Part shown: piece after piece, positions 38,871 to 51,739 of the stretch
Numbering within the stretch: position 1 is the first letter of the stretch
How the letters are laid out: every line of letters starts with the position of its first letter
Assembly (NCBI RefSeq): GCF_019399895.1
Contig: NC_091864.1
Location: 6,116,001-6,180,000 of the forward strand
DNA from: Cardiocondyla obscurior
Lineage: Eukaryota; Arthropoda; Insecta; Hymenoptera; Formicidae
Reading direction: 5' to 3'
Length of the DNA stretch: 64,000 bases
Program-made: the position numbers and the translations under genes
The notes under the pieces: generated by a model
What the model saw: the letters and a program-made list of their open reading frames with translations, nothing else
The model's database searches: none
What the model was told of the DNA's origin: nothing

Positions 38871-39127
38871 TCCTATGTCGAGGAAAACAGACTCTTTGCA
38901 GCGCTGGACTGTTTCATTCAGTACGTCCGAGTTTATTTAATTTTCCCGGATATTAAGCAGCGAGTGAACGAAAATGAGCGTAGGCGAGAGCACGCACGAG
39001 TCACACCGTAAATGTCGGTAAATTTACGCGACTCCGGATTACATAGAATCAATCCTGGGGTTTCATGGTGTTGTATTTCATCGTACTCAACTATATTTTA
39101 TTTTTTTTTTTTTAGATAATGTCTGAC

Positions 39128-39278
39128 TTATCGTTAAGTTATATTACTGGAATTTCTGATTTTCTGACCATGTACCATGGCGCGATAACTCGTATTACTG
39201 ATTTATTGCAATACGAGTCAACGCGCCATCGTATATGGTCAGGCGGCTGGAGATTTCAGTAATATAACTGAACGATAA
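39128..39278. mobile_element. 151-base fold-back MITE
   Basis: Arms of about 69 bases: the left starts TTATCGTTAAGTTATATTAC and the right ends GTAATATAACTGAACGATAA. Roughly 80 percent or more of positions pair. A short loop (ACTGATTTATTGC) lies at the centre. No coding content. Confidence 0.82.
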
Positions 39279-40717
39279 ATCAAACATTTATTTATAAAAT
39301 AAAATACATCTAAATGAGGTAAAATATGGCAAAATAAATTAAAGCAAAATAACACAAAATATGGTAAAATAAAAAGAAATTAAATTAATTGAAAATAAAT
39401 GGTCATGAGATTGAGATTTAATCAAAATTTTAATTTTTTCAAGGGACTTTAATATTAATCATAACGATAACATACAAAACATTTAAATCTAATGTACTGC
39501 ACCTTCATAATTCTATTTACACGCAAAGTTCTTCTAAGCCTTGTCACGTTCTTGTGTTGGAAAAGTATTCTAGTATAATGAGAACGAATTATCTATGCTA
39601 CATATTATCTACAAGAGAGAATCAAAGAAAAAAAAAGGGAAAACCGGAACAAACATCTAAATATCATACGAAAGTCAATATGATTAGTTGAAGACAAGTA
39701 TAATAAGCGTGCAAGCCCTAACCGAGATTATTCATTCTCACTTTTTTCTGTAGTCGAAACTCCTTACTTTTAATTTGTTTAACACACTTCATATTCTTCT
39801 TCGTCATTTTTACTATTGTATCGAAATGTGTACTCAATTTCACAAATTACTTTCAAAAATTTACCCGATTAAGAATAGAAGTGTCATCGAAAGTGCGGAG
39901 ACTCGATTATATATTAAAAGCATACTATATCTTTACACACGGCATGACAAATGTACTGTGCACAATTCTGCCTGAGTTTTAACAAGTATGAAAAAACGTC
40001 AAAATAAACTCATATTCAGTCCAAAATAAATAAAATATGTGAACAAATATATGAAACAAATAAAATTATAAATAATTGTTTTTATAACAATCAGTAATTA
40101 CGATATACAAATATCTAAATTACGATGAATATCTGATTGAATATGCTCCAAATGGTATGATTATCTTGTGACATTTGTGACACCGTATGTATATCGATTG
40201 AATGAAAAATTCTCTGTTTATGGTTAACGGTTTAGTCAGTAATTATCGGCAATGAATAAGATGAATATTTGCGAAAAATTGAATAGTTTTAAAATACTTG
40301 ACCATACAAATCCATACAAATTTATGCACGCACACGAGCGTAGACAAATACACACGTACGTACACATGCACGCAAACATACACAACTTTTGTAATTGTAA
40401 TATTGAGCATCCGTTCCTTTCCACTTTTTTGTCGAAAAAAAAAAAAAATAGGTTTGTTCTTTGTAGCTTAATTCTTTATATTTTCTCGTACTTTCCGTTT
40501 AATTATATACTTATTTTAACTGTAGAAAGTATGACAAAGCACAGCTACAAAGAACAGATCTATTGTTATCAAGTTAATGTAACACATTCATGGTTTAATC
40601 TGACTCTATTACCTTTGCTATTATTCGTTCAAATCATGATACTATTATAATTTGTTTTGTCTAAAGAGAGATGATATAAATTATGCGGCGCGCATAACAA
40701 TGTTATTAAAATTTCTT

Positions 40718-43700
40718 TTAACCATCCAGATTATATTCCGCGTCTAAGGCAGAATGAGAAACATTACACACATCGGAATGGCTTTCATATTGACAGCAGT
40801 TTTCAATCACCAAATTTGCGAGTTCTTTTATACGTTCGTACGGTCTGGGATCTGCTATCACCGTATGCAGCTTCTCCAGGCCTCCTTCTTTTACAACCAA
40901 TGCACAGTATTTAAATGCTGAAATATCGATTATATTATATTACATAAAATAGAAAAAACGTATAAAGCAAGACATTTTAAATAATTTATCATAAGTATGA
41001 ATATTGCATATGTACAGTATACTTTGGTGAGATTGGCAAGAGCCCAAGCAGCCCAATGTTGACACGGAGGAGTATGATATACATCCAGCAGGCGTAATAA
41101 TGGACCAAATGAGCGATAATTGATATTACGTTCTGCATTTAAATCCCAATTTTCAATCGCGAGCACCATGTACTTAAGAACTTCTTTACGAGTTGGTTTT
41201 TCTATTGACCATGCGTCAATACCATCAGATGCCATATGAGCTAATATACCAGCAGCATTATATGAAACCTAAATGAAATAAATCAATAAATATATTTATT
41301 TATATGTATGATAAAATTAAAAACAAAATTAATGAAGAAAAAGAATGATACCTCAATTCCATCGCTATTAGAACGTAACAGATTGGCAAAAACAGTTACA
41401 TATCGTTCCTGCATAAGATGGATTCGAAGATATTCGACTTCTGCTACATTACCGAGCAAACCCATCATATTCCTCAACAGTTCTTCTTTATGTGGATATT
41501 GCTAGACATTCAATAAATTATTGTAATAGAAATATAAATTACAGATTAAATTATGTTTTAATTATATGTAAAATATACCTGTACACATTTGAGAAAAAGG
41601 GCCATACCGTCCTCATCCAAAAATCGTTGACAATTTATAGAAGTTTCATCGGTCATATTCCACATAGTCGACCATGCGACTTCTAATACATCGTCAAATA
41701 TGTTTGTCTCCACCCTATATTCTACCAATTCTAGCATAGTTTTAACACAACCCAGTTTGCCAAGTAATCTTTTTTCTTTACCTTCCACTTGACAAGCTAA
41801 AGAATTTAATAAATATATGCCAATTCTTTGAACAAAACTTTCTGGTTCGGAGTGTTTGGCTGAATGTAGAAGCACCTTTACAAGAGTTTCATAATTCGAC
41901 ATCTATAGAAATAAAATAATTAAACATTATTTTTGAAGATAATAAATTAGACTTAATAATTATATGTACATAAAATATGTAAATCTCAAACACATAAAAA
42001 CGTGACTCGTTTTTGTTAGAAAATTATCTTGCAATTTGATTCTAAAGAATTCAATGTTACATAGTAGAAAAAAAAAGAAAAAACTTAAAATAATACAAAC
42101 CACATCATGTGGTATGCGGAATTGACACAATGCCAAACAACCATTCCGCATCATAGTCTCCTCATCTCTATGTGTGCTCATACCAGCAAGGAGAGTACTG
42201 ATAATTCTTCTTTTCATACGCGCTACTAGCTCACCTTTTTCTTTCATTTTTACTATATAAAATAAAGTGGCGCTGCAACATGCAATATAAAATTAAAGTT
42301 GTTTTTCTTGGCGACGAGCAATAAATTATAGAATTTGCGCCTACACATATGCATACCTTCCAGATATCTGTATATGCTTTTGAGCTGGATGCTTTTCCAT
42401 TGCTTCCAAGACAGTACATAGTGCTTGATCCATTCTATGACAATCTTCATACCTAAATACATGATATAAATCATTCAATACTTTTTGTAATAATTCTTGC
42501 TTATTGTCCATGCAAACGTGAGCTGCGATCAGTATTTGATCTTCATTTGCATCACCAGCCACCTAAATTAATTCACAAAGAATAAATAAATAATATCTAT
42601 AATTAAAAAAATCTTAATTTTATAATATCTTACCACTTTTGCAGGTATGTCATGTCTTCTACAAGCACCATGAGCAGTTCCATAAAGTCCTAGAAATTGT
42701 AATGGCTTATGTATTCTAGATGCAAGTCCTGGTATATCAGAAAGCTGCATAAAATTTGTATCTTCAATTTTTGTATCAATAGGACGTTCAGCAACTCCTC
42801 TTCCCGCAAGATTTGTACCACCAATGTCTAAAGAAACCAACTGGGGTAGACCATTCACAAGGTCAGACAAGACTTTATTAGGATTATCAAACTGACCCTG
42901 TTTACTATGTAATTGAGAAATATCCAAGTGCCTGTAAAAATACTTTATATGAATTTATCTTGTATATCATTAAGTAAGCTTAATTTTGTGCATTACCTAG
43001 CTATCCTAAGAAAAAAAATTTACAAAACTTTAAACATACCTTAAGTTCTTCAACTGACAAATGTTTTTAACAAAATATTTTGGATCAGTATTGACTTTGA
43101 CGTTATACAAAGCTAAAGATACTAGATTTGGTACCAAATGATAAAATTCGAAAGTATCAATGTTACAACTATTAGATAAATCTAGATGTGTCAAATTCGT
43201 TAATCCTGCTAGAAGTAGTAAATATTCTGACGAAGGTATTCCTACATATCCTAATGCCAGACGTTTCAAATTTGGCGTATTGAAAACATATCCTCGTTCG
43301 TAATAATTGATTGAGGTTGCTGTAACAAGAAATATAATTTCATTAATTTGCTCATTCTGAATTTTATTTTCTGATAAACTATAAAATAATAGATAATGAT
43401 AAGTTCTTACAAGGGTTTAAAAAACTAGAAGGTATGATCATTGAAGTTCCATGACAGGCTAAACTGTGCAGGTTCTCAGAATTAGCATTAATATGTTCAA
43501 TGCAAAACTCTGTTACATTACAACAGTCCGTAAGTTCCAAGTCATAGAGTTTGTGGCTGACAAGCGTCTGAACCGAGGTGTCAGTGAGGCTGCAGTTGGA
43601 GATCTTTACGTGCTTTAGCCGGGTCGCTGCTAGATTTTTAAAGATCGAGAAGAAACAATCGTCGTCCTCGGTCGCTTCGCTGCGCTGCGCGTACTCGATA

Positions 43701-43876
43701 ATCTTGTCGCCTATCTCGCTTGGGAAGGTTATGCCCTTGCGTAGCATCCGATGGCCCCGTTTTCCCTTTACCGAAATGATGTCCAGATTTTCACAGATCA
43801 GTTTGTAACACAGATCTGTAAGCCGTTCCGGGCCTACATATTGATCCGTGTGAAATAAGTCATCCAGCTCCGCCAT
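40718..43876 (-). CDS. ZER1: protein zer-1 homolog (Cul2 substrate receptor)
   Basis: Substrate-recognition subunit of a Cullin-2 RING ubiquitin ligase; the family reads Gly and related small-residue N-degrons. Exons in transcription order: 43876-43411, 43319-43040, 42931-42634, 42562-42357, 42272-42101, 41902-41579, 41501-41352, 41268-41016, 40917-40718, giving 782 residues. The N-terminus has the VHL-box-like segment (LTDLCYKLICENL, FPSEIGDKIIEYA). Leucine-rich repeats run to about residue 348 (LRHLDIS, LVSLDIGG, LQFLGLYG), then armadillo-like repeats follow. ZER1, and not its relative ZYG11B, is indicated by WNMTDET, RNMMGLLGNVAEV, SDGIEVSYNAAG, RNINYRSFGPLLRLL and HWAAWALANL. The start is the ATG at 43876; no earlier in-frame ATG is evident. 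Head to head with DNAI4. Confidence 0.94.
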
Positions 43877-45212
43877 TCTCTTTCTTTCTCTCACACGCTC
43901 GTGATCTCGCTTCCACGAGGAGATTTCACCGACTCACGATCGCGTTGTCACCGCTCATTGAAGAAGGAACGCGCGTCTCCACGCGAAGCGTAATGACGAG
44001 AATTTCGAAACGCCTGCGGAAACTAGGCGCGTGCGTTATGTCAAACGCACGGATCAGCTGGGTACGCGCGACATGGCGCGGGCGTACGGGTTATACGTTC
44101 TGCGTACAGCGGATTCTACGCCGCCGAAGTGCGGGGCCGCCGCCGCATTCACCGCGTTTTCACCTGCCGCGACGCGGATCAACGGTGCCGCGCGGCCGTT
44201 ACGTCCCGCGACATTCGCGGTGGGCTACGGTTTCCCCGCAAGCCGCGAGCGGCGCGAACAAAGAAAAAATACGGACGCGATCTCGCCCGTAGGTTTCCCC
44301 CCGAAAATTCCTCTCCGAAAAACTCCGCCGTGGTCTCCGTGCTACAGTTCCATACAGCTGTTACCACATCACTGTCGCTGCTGTCATGATGTCATCCCCC
44401 CTCCTCACCTCACCACGCTGCTCTTCGGCCACCTTTACGCTGCTGCCTCACGGTTCTCTTTCCGTTCTTTTTCCTCTTATCACCGCGTGCGGATTTTTAC
44501 GATGTTTCGCTGACGTATCCGTGTCGCATTATTCCGAGCAATTTTATCGATCACCGTAAAATATTAGATGGAACGCGCTATGTATAGCGGTAAATAGCAA
44601 AGTGCCGTTTTAATTCGCGGTGCAACGGCCAACTACACCTACACTTCCACCTTTAAGGCTACGTTCCGAAACACCCTTTGCGAGGGGCAGCAAGGAAAAT
44701 TTTACTCGATGTCCGTTCCGAAAATGTTTTCTAAGCTTGTATCAAATTATGAGCTGATTACGAGTATCATATTCCTCGCCAATCAGGAGATTGGATTTCG
44801 ACCAATTAAGCGCTCAACTTTGCTTCTATCTCGATTGGTCGTGGCATTCAAACTTGTAATGAAGGCCTAGACTGTCTATAGGTTGAATATCTCGCGCCGC
44901 TTTCATTCAATGTTCAGTAAATAAGAAATTCAATTTTTACTCGTAATTTTTTTAATTTTTTTATCTAAGTACTTGATACATACCAGATCATCTCTTTTTT
45001 AAAGATTATGATACGTACGAACTTTTGTTTCTCTTAACTCCAGTTTCTACACGTGATGGCGTAAGAAATTGATTAAACGTCGCCAAGGAGTCGTGGACGC
45101 GTGGTAAATAGCGGTGACAGTTACGCCCGCACTTTTCATTATTTCAAGAGTCTGCCCCGAAAGCTTTGGTTCGTGCGTCTTTATACGTTCCTTAATTCGA
45201 TCGCTTGCGAGG
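43877..45212. promoter_or_regulatory. divergent promoter region ZER1 / DNAI4
   Basis: Sequence between two start codons on opposite strands. 43.9-44.5 kb is strikingly CpG-rich compared with the AT-rich flanks, which fits a ubiquitously active promoter for ZER1. Long open frames here on both strands are a by-product of the GC content. No TATA box was identified. Confidence 0.5.
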
Positions 45213-48008
45213 ATGAAAATTGGCGGCCTGGAATCGTCACAACGGACGGGCTCCTCCAGGATCCCCAGCGTCACGTCGTCCAAGATGAAGCTCAGCGCTT
45301 TCGGACGAGTACGCAAGATAGGATGCGAGCGGAATACCGTCTCGACGCTGCTTCAACAACGGCAAGCTTTACGAGTTGTTCACGAGAACGTGGACTTGAC
45401 GCCAAAGCCGTTGGTCCACACTGTTTTTAGCACCATCGACGAGAATCAGACGACTGCTTTAGAGACAGTCGGATTATTCCAGGAGGGAAGCTGCATTCAA
45501 CTGATGTCTCCCTCGACGATTAGCGAGCTCAGGTCCAGCTCTTCTTTTCTTCTTAGGTCTGCCGACGATCTGCAGATGGAGAGTCTGCTGTCGACGCAAG
45601 TATGTGGGGTTTCTTCCACGGAGGAGAACGAGGACGCTGCCCCGTCGCCGTTCTTCCTGCCTAGGTTAATTACTTATTCATATTATTTTGATTGCTCCCA
45701 AATTGAATTTTTTTAATATTGAAAATTTAATTATGTATGTGTAACGGTATGTTACAGCGATGACTCGGAGATATTTGTGACACGTCCAGAAACAGTGACG
45801 ATTACTTTGAAAGAAACGCAGACATTCTTCGTGTTTGAATTGGCGCAGATGACCGAGGATCTGCACACGCCCGAAGGACAAGCAGTCTTGCAGGAGAACA
45901 AAAACTACGAATATGTAACAATAGGACCAGGTTCAAATCGCAAGCTGTCGGATATAGAGACGCAGACGATACGAGTGTTAACAAAGTCGCGCGGCACTTA
46001 TTGTGGACTGAAACCCCGCAGGAATCGAGGGACGTTTGTGAATAACTGGGTGATTCATGATATTTATGCGGCACCCGAGCTGATAATAGACAGAAACCAA
46101 CACGCAGTCGTACACACGAAAGAATCAATGCGACAATTGCGAGAAGCTCAGGTAAGAATCATTGTATATAATTACAAACTGTTTTTTAAAGCAGTTATAT
46201 AGTTTTTTTTAAAACGAAATACTTGTGTAAACTTATTTATATAATTAAAAAATTATCGATACACGCAAATTATTTTTTACAAACAATAAATTTATTTAAT
46301 AGACATAGTTTATAAAGATGTAAAAGAAGATTAAAAATAAAATAGGCACAAAACAGTATTTACATAAGATGTATTTTAAAAATATATATTTTAAATTCTT
46401 TTTACTCTTTAAACTCGTAAAGTTTTAAATTTTTATTTGACAAAAAATGCGTAAAAATTTATATAAAGTAAAAGAATTCTATAAAATTTGAAGAATTGTT
46501 ATTTTTGTACCAGGAATTTCAATACAAACTCCCCGAACCTGAAACGATTTCTGAACAAAGTCCCGAAGAGCAGTTATCTCGAATTTATCAAGAAACAAGA
46601 TTCCTGGATGCGGTATACGTGATGGAACGTATAATCGCAAACAACGTATTCATAGAAGCGCTAAAACGCTTTACGGGCCTAATCAAGTGCGACCCATACG
46701 CTCTGGATCTGAAATTTGATTATCGGTTAGATCTGCTATGGACATTTGCATGTGAAATGGTACGTGGTCGTTCTGTGTCAGCATTTCGTTGGAGTCCAGC
46801 CAATGCAAGCGTTCTTGCCGTCGCTTATGGCGCAAAAACTGAGTCCGACAAAACAGACGGGGTACTGTTAATCTGGTGCGCTAAGAATCCTAGCCAACCC
46901 GGTCGGGAGTACATTTTTGATAGTCCATTATCTGATATCGATTGGAGTAGAAAACGGCCAAATCTTCTAGCTATAGGTTTCTATGACGGAAGTGTGAAAG
47001 TAATCGATGTCAGCACGAGAAATATAAACATAATTAGGCAAAGTTATAGGGAGACATCGGCAGCTTGTGCGCCACATTGGCAAGTAAGAATTAATACAAT
47101 ATTAAGTTAATGTTAATATTATAAAAATGTATTAAAACTTAACATTTATTAATTATGAAATGTACGGTATTACTGTGATTGCTAACATTTTATTTTTGCA
47201 GGTCCAGTGGTGGAGCGGTGATGAGCAATTCGATTACCAGGAACAGATCTATACCAGTGATGAAGACGGGCGGGTATACTGTTATCGTTTGGGAGAAGAT
47301 TTTGTCGCCACAGAGATCATGCGCTTGTACAGAGTCGAAGGCAAACTGAGCGGAATTTCTAGAACCGATCATTGCGTAGTTTATGATGTGCCTATTAACC
47401 GCCAACCGAGTGCTCTTATTCTCCGCAGACATCCCGTGATCAACAACGTTTACTTTGTCTGTTCCGACGAAGGTTGTGTCTACCGATGTTCTATGAATTA
47501 TTTGGGTCGACACATCGACAGTTTTGTGGCACATGACGGCCCAATTTATTCGTTTGAATTTTCACCTTTTTGTCAGAAATTGTTTCTGACTTGCGGCGCC
47601 GATTGGTGCATTAGAATCTGGGCCGAGGACCTTACCGAACCATTAATTACTTTGTCAACGGTAATGGCGTGTGTGAGAAATGCCTGTTGGAGTCCTACAT
47701 GTTCTACTATCATTGCCAGTATCGTGAATGAACAGATTTGTGTGTGGGACATTAATAGGAAAACGCACATTCCAGTATCCATAACAACTTCAACGAATGG
47801 ATCGAGATTAGTAGCTGTTGATTTTACAGCGAACGGAAATCAGCTGGTAGTCGTTGATGTTGAGGGCATCGTTTACGTCTACAATCTCGAAGGCATGCCA
47901 TTTCCACCCTTTGATCAAACTAAAGTATTGATAAAGTCTATTCGTAAGGCATTAGCAACCAAACCGGAACTATTAAAAAAACTCAAAAATTTTGGCCCAC
48001 CCTTTTGA
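45213..48008 (+). CDS. DNAI4: axonemal dynein intermediate chain 4 (WDR78) homolog
   Basis: WD-repeat intermediate chain of an axonemal inner-arm dynein, needed for ciliary and flagellar motility. Exons: 45213-45664, 45758-46151, 46514-47083, 47202-48008, giving 740 residues. The start is the first in-frame ATG (MKIGGLES). WD repeats occupy about residue 375 onward: LLWTFACEMVRGRSVSAF, NLLAIGFYDGSVKVIDV, SDEGCVYRCS, AHDGPIYSFEFSPF, LTCGADWCIRIW, ICVWDINRKTH. The CELTRGR-like block and the ADWxxxIW repeat fit DNAI4/WDR78 better than WDR63/DNAI3. In insects such genes are expected only in sperm and chordotonal sensory neurons (known biology of insect cilia). Vps25 follows on the same strand. 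Confidence 0.92.
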
Positions 48009-48058
48009 TCATTCAATTTCTAATGAAGTAAGTATTAAAAGATTTTAATTCTGTAAAG

Positions 48059-48064
48059 AATAAA
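48059..48064 (+). promoter_or_regulatory. polyadenylation signal of DNAI4
   Basis: AATAAA 51 bases after the DNAI4 stop codon, well before the Vps25 start. Confidence 0.5.
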
Positions 48065-48446
48065 TTTTTTTTTAATAATATTAAAGTGCTGTTTTTTGCA
48101 ATAATTTTACATTTTATTAAAATATTTATATTGACACTAATAAAAAAATAAAAATATTTTATGTAATGTAATGCGTGCATAAAAGTATTAAAATAACATA
48201 TTTATTAATTTTATATGTAATACGTACACTTAAAATTTTTTGGTAATTGTTAGAATGACATGTAATAAAATTTATATCGAGCATTTACAAAACGGCAGTT
48301 GCTTCTTCGCTGACAATTTTTGATTTATCGTTTACTTCTATTTTATATATATATATATATAAATTAGACGTTTTTAAATTGCTAAAATTACTACCGCTAT
48401 CACACATGACAGCTGTCTCTGCGATTGAGCGACGACGATCAAAACA

Positions 48447-49472
48447 ATGGCAGAGATCGAATGGCCCTGGCAGTACAGCTTTCCGCCGTTCTTTACGTGA
48501 GTATTGTCGGAAAAAGCGTGTACGACTCTAAAGTCATTATCCTCACTAATAATCGCATGCATATATGTTAAAATGAATAAAATTCAGCAATTATTTTTTC
48601 ATGAAATTGCGTCTCGACGACAATTTGGAGGTTAGGCATTTAGCTAATGGAAAAAAGATGTTTACAGCCACTTTTACTAATGTGAATTTATCTAACGACC
48701 AGACTTTATTTATTACAGACTTCAACCTCATGCAGACACCAGAGCCAAGCAGATAGCAGCCTGGAAAAGCCTGGTGCTTGAGTACCATCGCATTACAAAG
48801 CAGGCTGTTGTAGATGTGCGCGAGGTGCACACAAATCCCTTGTTTAACAATGCCAGCATAAACAGTATCCTTTCTATTTGTCACATTGAATTACAGTTAT
48901 TCCACAACTTAAATATTAAAATTTTTTTCTTGTTACAACTTATTAAATTTCTATTATAATGGCATTTAAAAATAAATTTTTTATATGTATTTAGTGATAC
49001 ATTAATTCTTATTATTTTTTAACAAGTCCATTGATTAACTTGCATTCCTTAACTGTATAATAACAGGAAGATTACCGTCTGAAGCTGTACTAGTGATACT
49101 AGAAGAATTAGCAAAATCAGGAAATGCATCTCCATTGGATAAGGTTAAACGGAGATGGCTAGTTTATTGGCACACTCTAGAAGAATGGGGTGATATAATA
49201 TATAACTGGGCACAGGAGAATGGTTTCATTGGCTCTGTGTGTACATTTTTTGAATTAACACAAGGAGAGGATACCACTGAGCAAGGTAATTTTAGGTTTA
49301 AATTATTCTCTACATTCATTCACAAAAATGATGTTAATCTATACCTTGATCTTTTTTAGAATTCCATGGTTTGGATATGGAAGTATTACTCAGATCTTTG
49401 AGAACTCTGGAGGCTGCCAGAAAAGCAGAGATTATCTTGCTCGATGATAATCATGGCGTTAAATTTTTTTAA
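48447..49472 (+). CDS. Vps25: ESCRT-II subunit Vps25
   Basis: Small winged-helix subunit of ESCRT-II, which sorts ubiquitinated cargo into multivesicular endosomes and recruits ESCRT-III. Exons: 48447-48496, 48719-48864, 49067-49285, 49360-49472, giving 175 residues against 176 in human. The N-terminal EWPWQYSFPPFFTLQP is the conserved PPxY-like segment that binds Vps22/36. SPLFNN-like NPLFNNASIN, ILEELAKSGN, EEWGDIIYNWA, FELTQGEDT, EEFHGL-like EFHGLD and the terminal GVKFF all match the family. Complete and apparently intact. Confidence 0.97.
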
Positions 49473-50598
49473 TCTGAAAGAAATTGCTATTTGCTGAAAA
49501 TTTTACGAGCAAACAAATATATGTAAATTATATTTAAATAGAATTTGTCGTATATTACAATTTAATATATGCATTTAAATTTAGGTACGTTTTTATAAAG
49601 TAGTCTTAAAGTAAAGTTTATTTCTTTGTGGCATAAGTGATAAAAAAAAAAACAAAAAAATATGTGGTTTATAAATGCAAACATTTATTTAACACAATAA
49701 TGGTAATACATTTTTCTTTTTCCTTCTTTATATAATGTAAACCAAAATCTCTCGGATACTAAACTAACTTGAATGTGAAGAAATGTTTCGAATATAAAAA
49801 TGTAGCTTTTATGTTTCTATAGCTTTCGAGGTACATAAATCACATACGGTACATAGGTTTACTCGAAATGGGAAAACGCAAAAATCGCGATAGAAGTAAA
49901 TGTAAAACTTTCTGTACTACAATCAAGGTACTAAAAAGTTTCGAAACAAATCACGTAAAACTCAAAATACGTTTACACTTCTCTTGTATAAATAAAAGAC
50001 TTATATTAGGTGACAAACATGAAAAGAAAGTGGATTATTCTAGGCGCCTTAATTTAAAGATTTTAAACTAAATTCCTAGGAGAAGGCACTGCAATCACAA
50101 TGTTCTTATGAATTACTTCGCTCCATAATCACCAGTCTTTGGAAATTAACTAGAATATTACATTTTTTGTCTCAAGGCTAACACATCGCGACGTATCCCT
50201 TGTTCTCGAGTTCCAATGCGAAAAAGGAAGAAGGAAAACAGAAAAGCTAAACCGGAATTAAAACCTAATGTACTTTATAGACATATATACAGCATACTTG
50301 CTTGACATTTTTTTAACGAATGGCAATGCGAAGTAATTAAAAAATAATTAAACACGACCATGAACATACTATTTTGTGGAATTTCATCAAAAATTTGTAG
50401 GCAATTGGTCGCGAAACTCTCTTAGACTTTCTTTCCAGATGTTTTAGAAAATAAATTTAACATGCAAACGCACCATCAGTCTTTCCAGCAAGACCAAGGG
50501 AGAAAGAGAGGCATGCGTAAACGATTGTAAATGTGTTCCACTATAAATATGAACATGATCTGAATTGGTATTTACAAGGCGATAGAACTTTGCTGTAT

Positions 50599-51739
50599 TT
50601 AATTTTCTTCCCCTCTCAGTTCCAAAGGTGTTGTTATTTTTCTCTTGAACAATAGAATATGTGGTTCTGAAACAATAAATTTTATTAATAATTCATAATA
50701 GTTGTAATAACAGCAAAGTAAAACAAATTTTAATAATTAAATATATACCTGGATCATGAATCATATAATGCACCCATCCTTGACTTTGCTGGACTCCAAT
50801 AGCTCTCCATTCTTGTTCAGACAGTAGATGAGTTCTTGGCACCAGTTTCACCATTTCTTTTGGTAAAACGACATGCCTAAGCAAAGGTTTGTGAAAAAAA
50901 AAGTAAAATAAAAACTGGAAACTAAAATACTAAATGCATAAAAAAAAGATATATATATATATATATAAATAAAAAAAAATAAAGAAAAGTTAAATATAAT
51001 ATGCTTTGCTTTCTAAATCTTTAGAATTTCACATGTAGATTAATTTTAAAAAAATGTATTAAAGATATTCACAATCATGTACAAAATCTGTATCTAAATA
51101 TACCCTTTAATAACAGTTGATTAAAAAGATAAAACATTTTAAAATTTAATTCTTATTCAATTTAATCTATACTTTTTAAAAATCAAGCATCACAAATAAG
51201 AGCTTTTATTGAACATCTTCAAGTTTTATAATGTGATTATGTGCTGTCAAATTTTTATTTGATCTTTCAGATGCAGAGAAAAAGATGCAATCAAAATCAT
51301 TTCCTGGTAGCATTATTATCCTTTTTTGCCACATTTTAATGCCTAAATTTTTCCAATAAAACAGCAATTGTTAAAGTTGTTAAAATTGCTACGAACATTT
51401 CGCTAGCAAAATCAGAAAGCTCGAAATAAGGTTCCTAATCTAAAATAAAAACAATGGCCCAGAAATGAGAAGAACTTTCTCCAGCCATTCGAACATTTCG
51501 ATCCCAAAGCTGGCGGAAAGAAAACGGAAGAAAGGGGACAAGAGAATGAATTTTTTTCAATCGGACGCAAGAACGCGGTGCAAGACAAAACGTAAGGACG
51601 CAGGATATTTGCCAGAGGGGGACGCCATTACACCATCAGGGCTCTCGCGTGTCTCAGATAGGAGGACTCAAAGGACTCGTGCTTACCTATACTCGTACTT
51701 ATCGTCGTAGTACTTGTCAGAGTAGTAGATGTGCGGCAT
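50599..51739 (-). CDS. Cks1: cyclin-dependent kinase regulatory subunit (Cks1 type)
   Basis: Small adaptor that binds CDK and phosphothreonine and helps multisite phosphorylation and SCF-Skp2 targeting. Exons in transcription order: 51739-51687, 50876-50749, 50666-50599, giving 82 residues. [58 protein letters not shown] and LFKRK cover the whole family fold, including the HxPEPH hinge of the strand-exchange loop. Cks genes come in two insect types; the short C-terminal tail (PLELRGEEN) does not decide between them. Converges with Vps25 and diverges from the PP6 subunit gene. Confidence 0.96.

Larger units (their letters stand above)
32594..40717. other. 8 kb gene-poor, repeat-rich interval
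   Basis: No supported intact gene. It contains a TA/poly-T tract (32757-32800), a GA-rich tract (35705-35745), a GC-richer island (34915-35160), three fold-back elements (37.58-39.28 kb) and a reverse-transcriptase-like remnant near 38.7 kb. The longest open frame, on the plus strand at 40252, is built from CACA-like repeats and hydrophobic AT-rich codons and is not convincing. Confidence 0.5.

Noticed and set aside
40252..40650. Plus-strand open frame of 132 codons near the ZER1 3' end
   Set aside because: Built from CACA-like repeats, poly-A and AT-rich hydrophobic codons; no family resemblance.
40718..43876. Alternative assignment of the LRR/ARM protein to ZYG11B
   Set aside because: The C-terminal blocks (GLLGNVAEV, DGIEVSYNA, NINYRSF, HWAAWAL) follow ZER1 more closely.
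43945..44513. Plus-strand open frames up to 160 codons
   Set aside because: GC-rich promoter sequence between ZER1 and DNAI4; Arg/Pro/Ala-biased, several frames open at once, no splice or family support.
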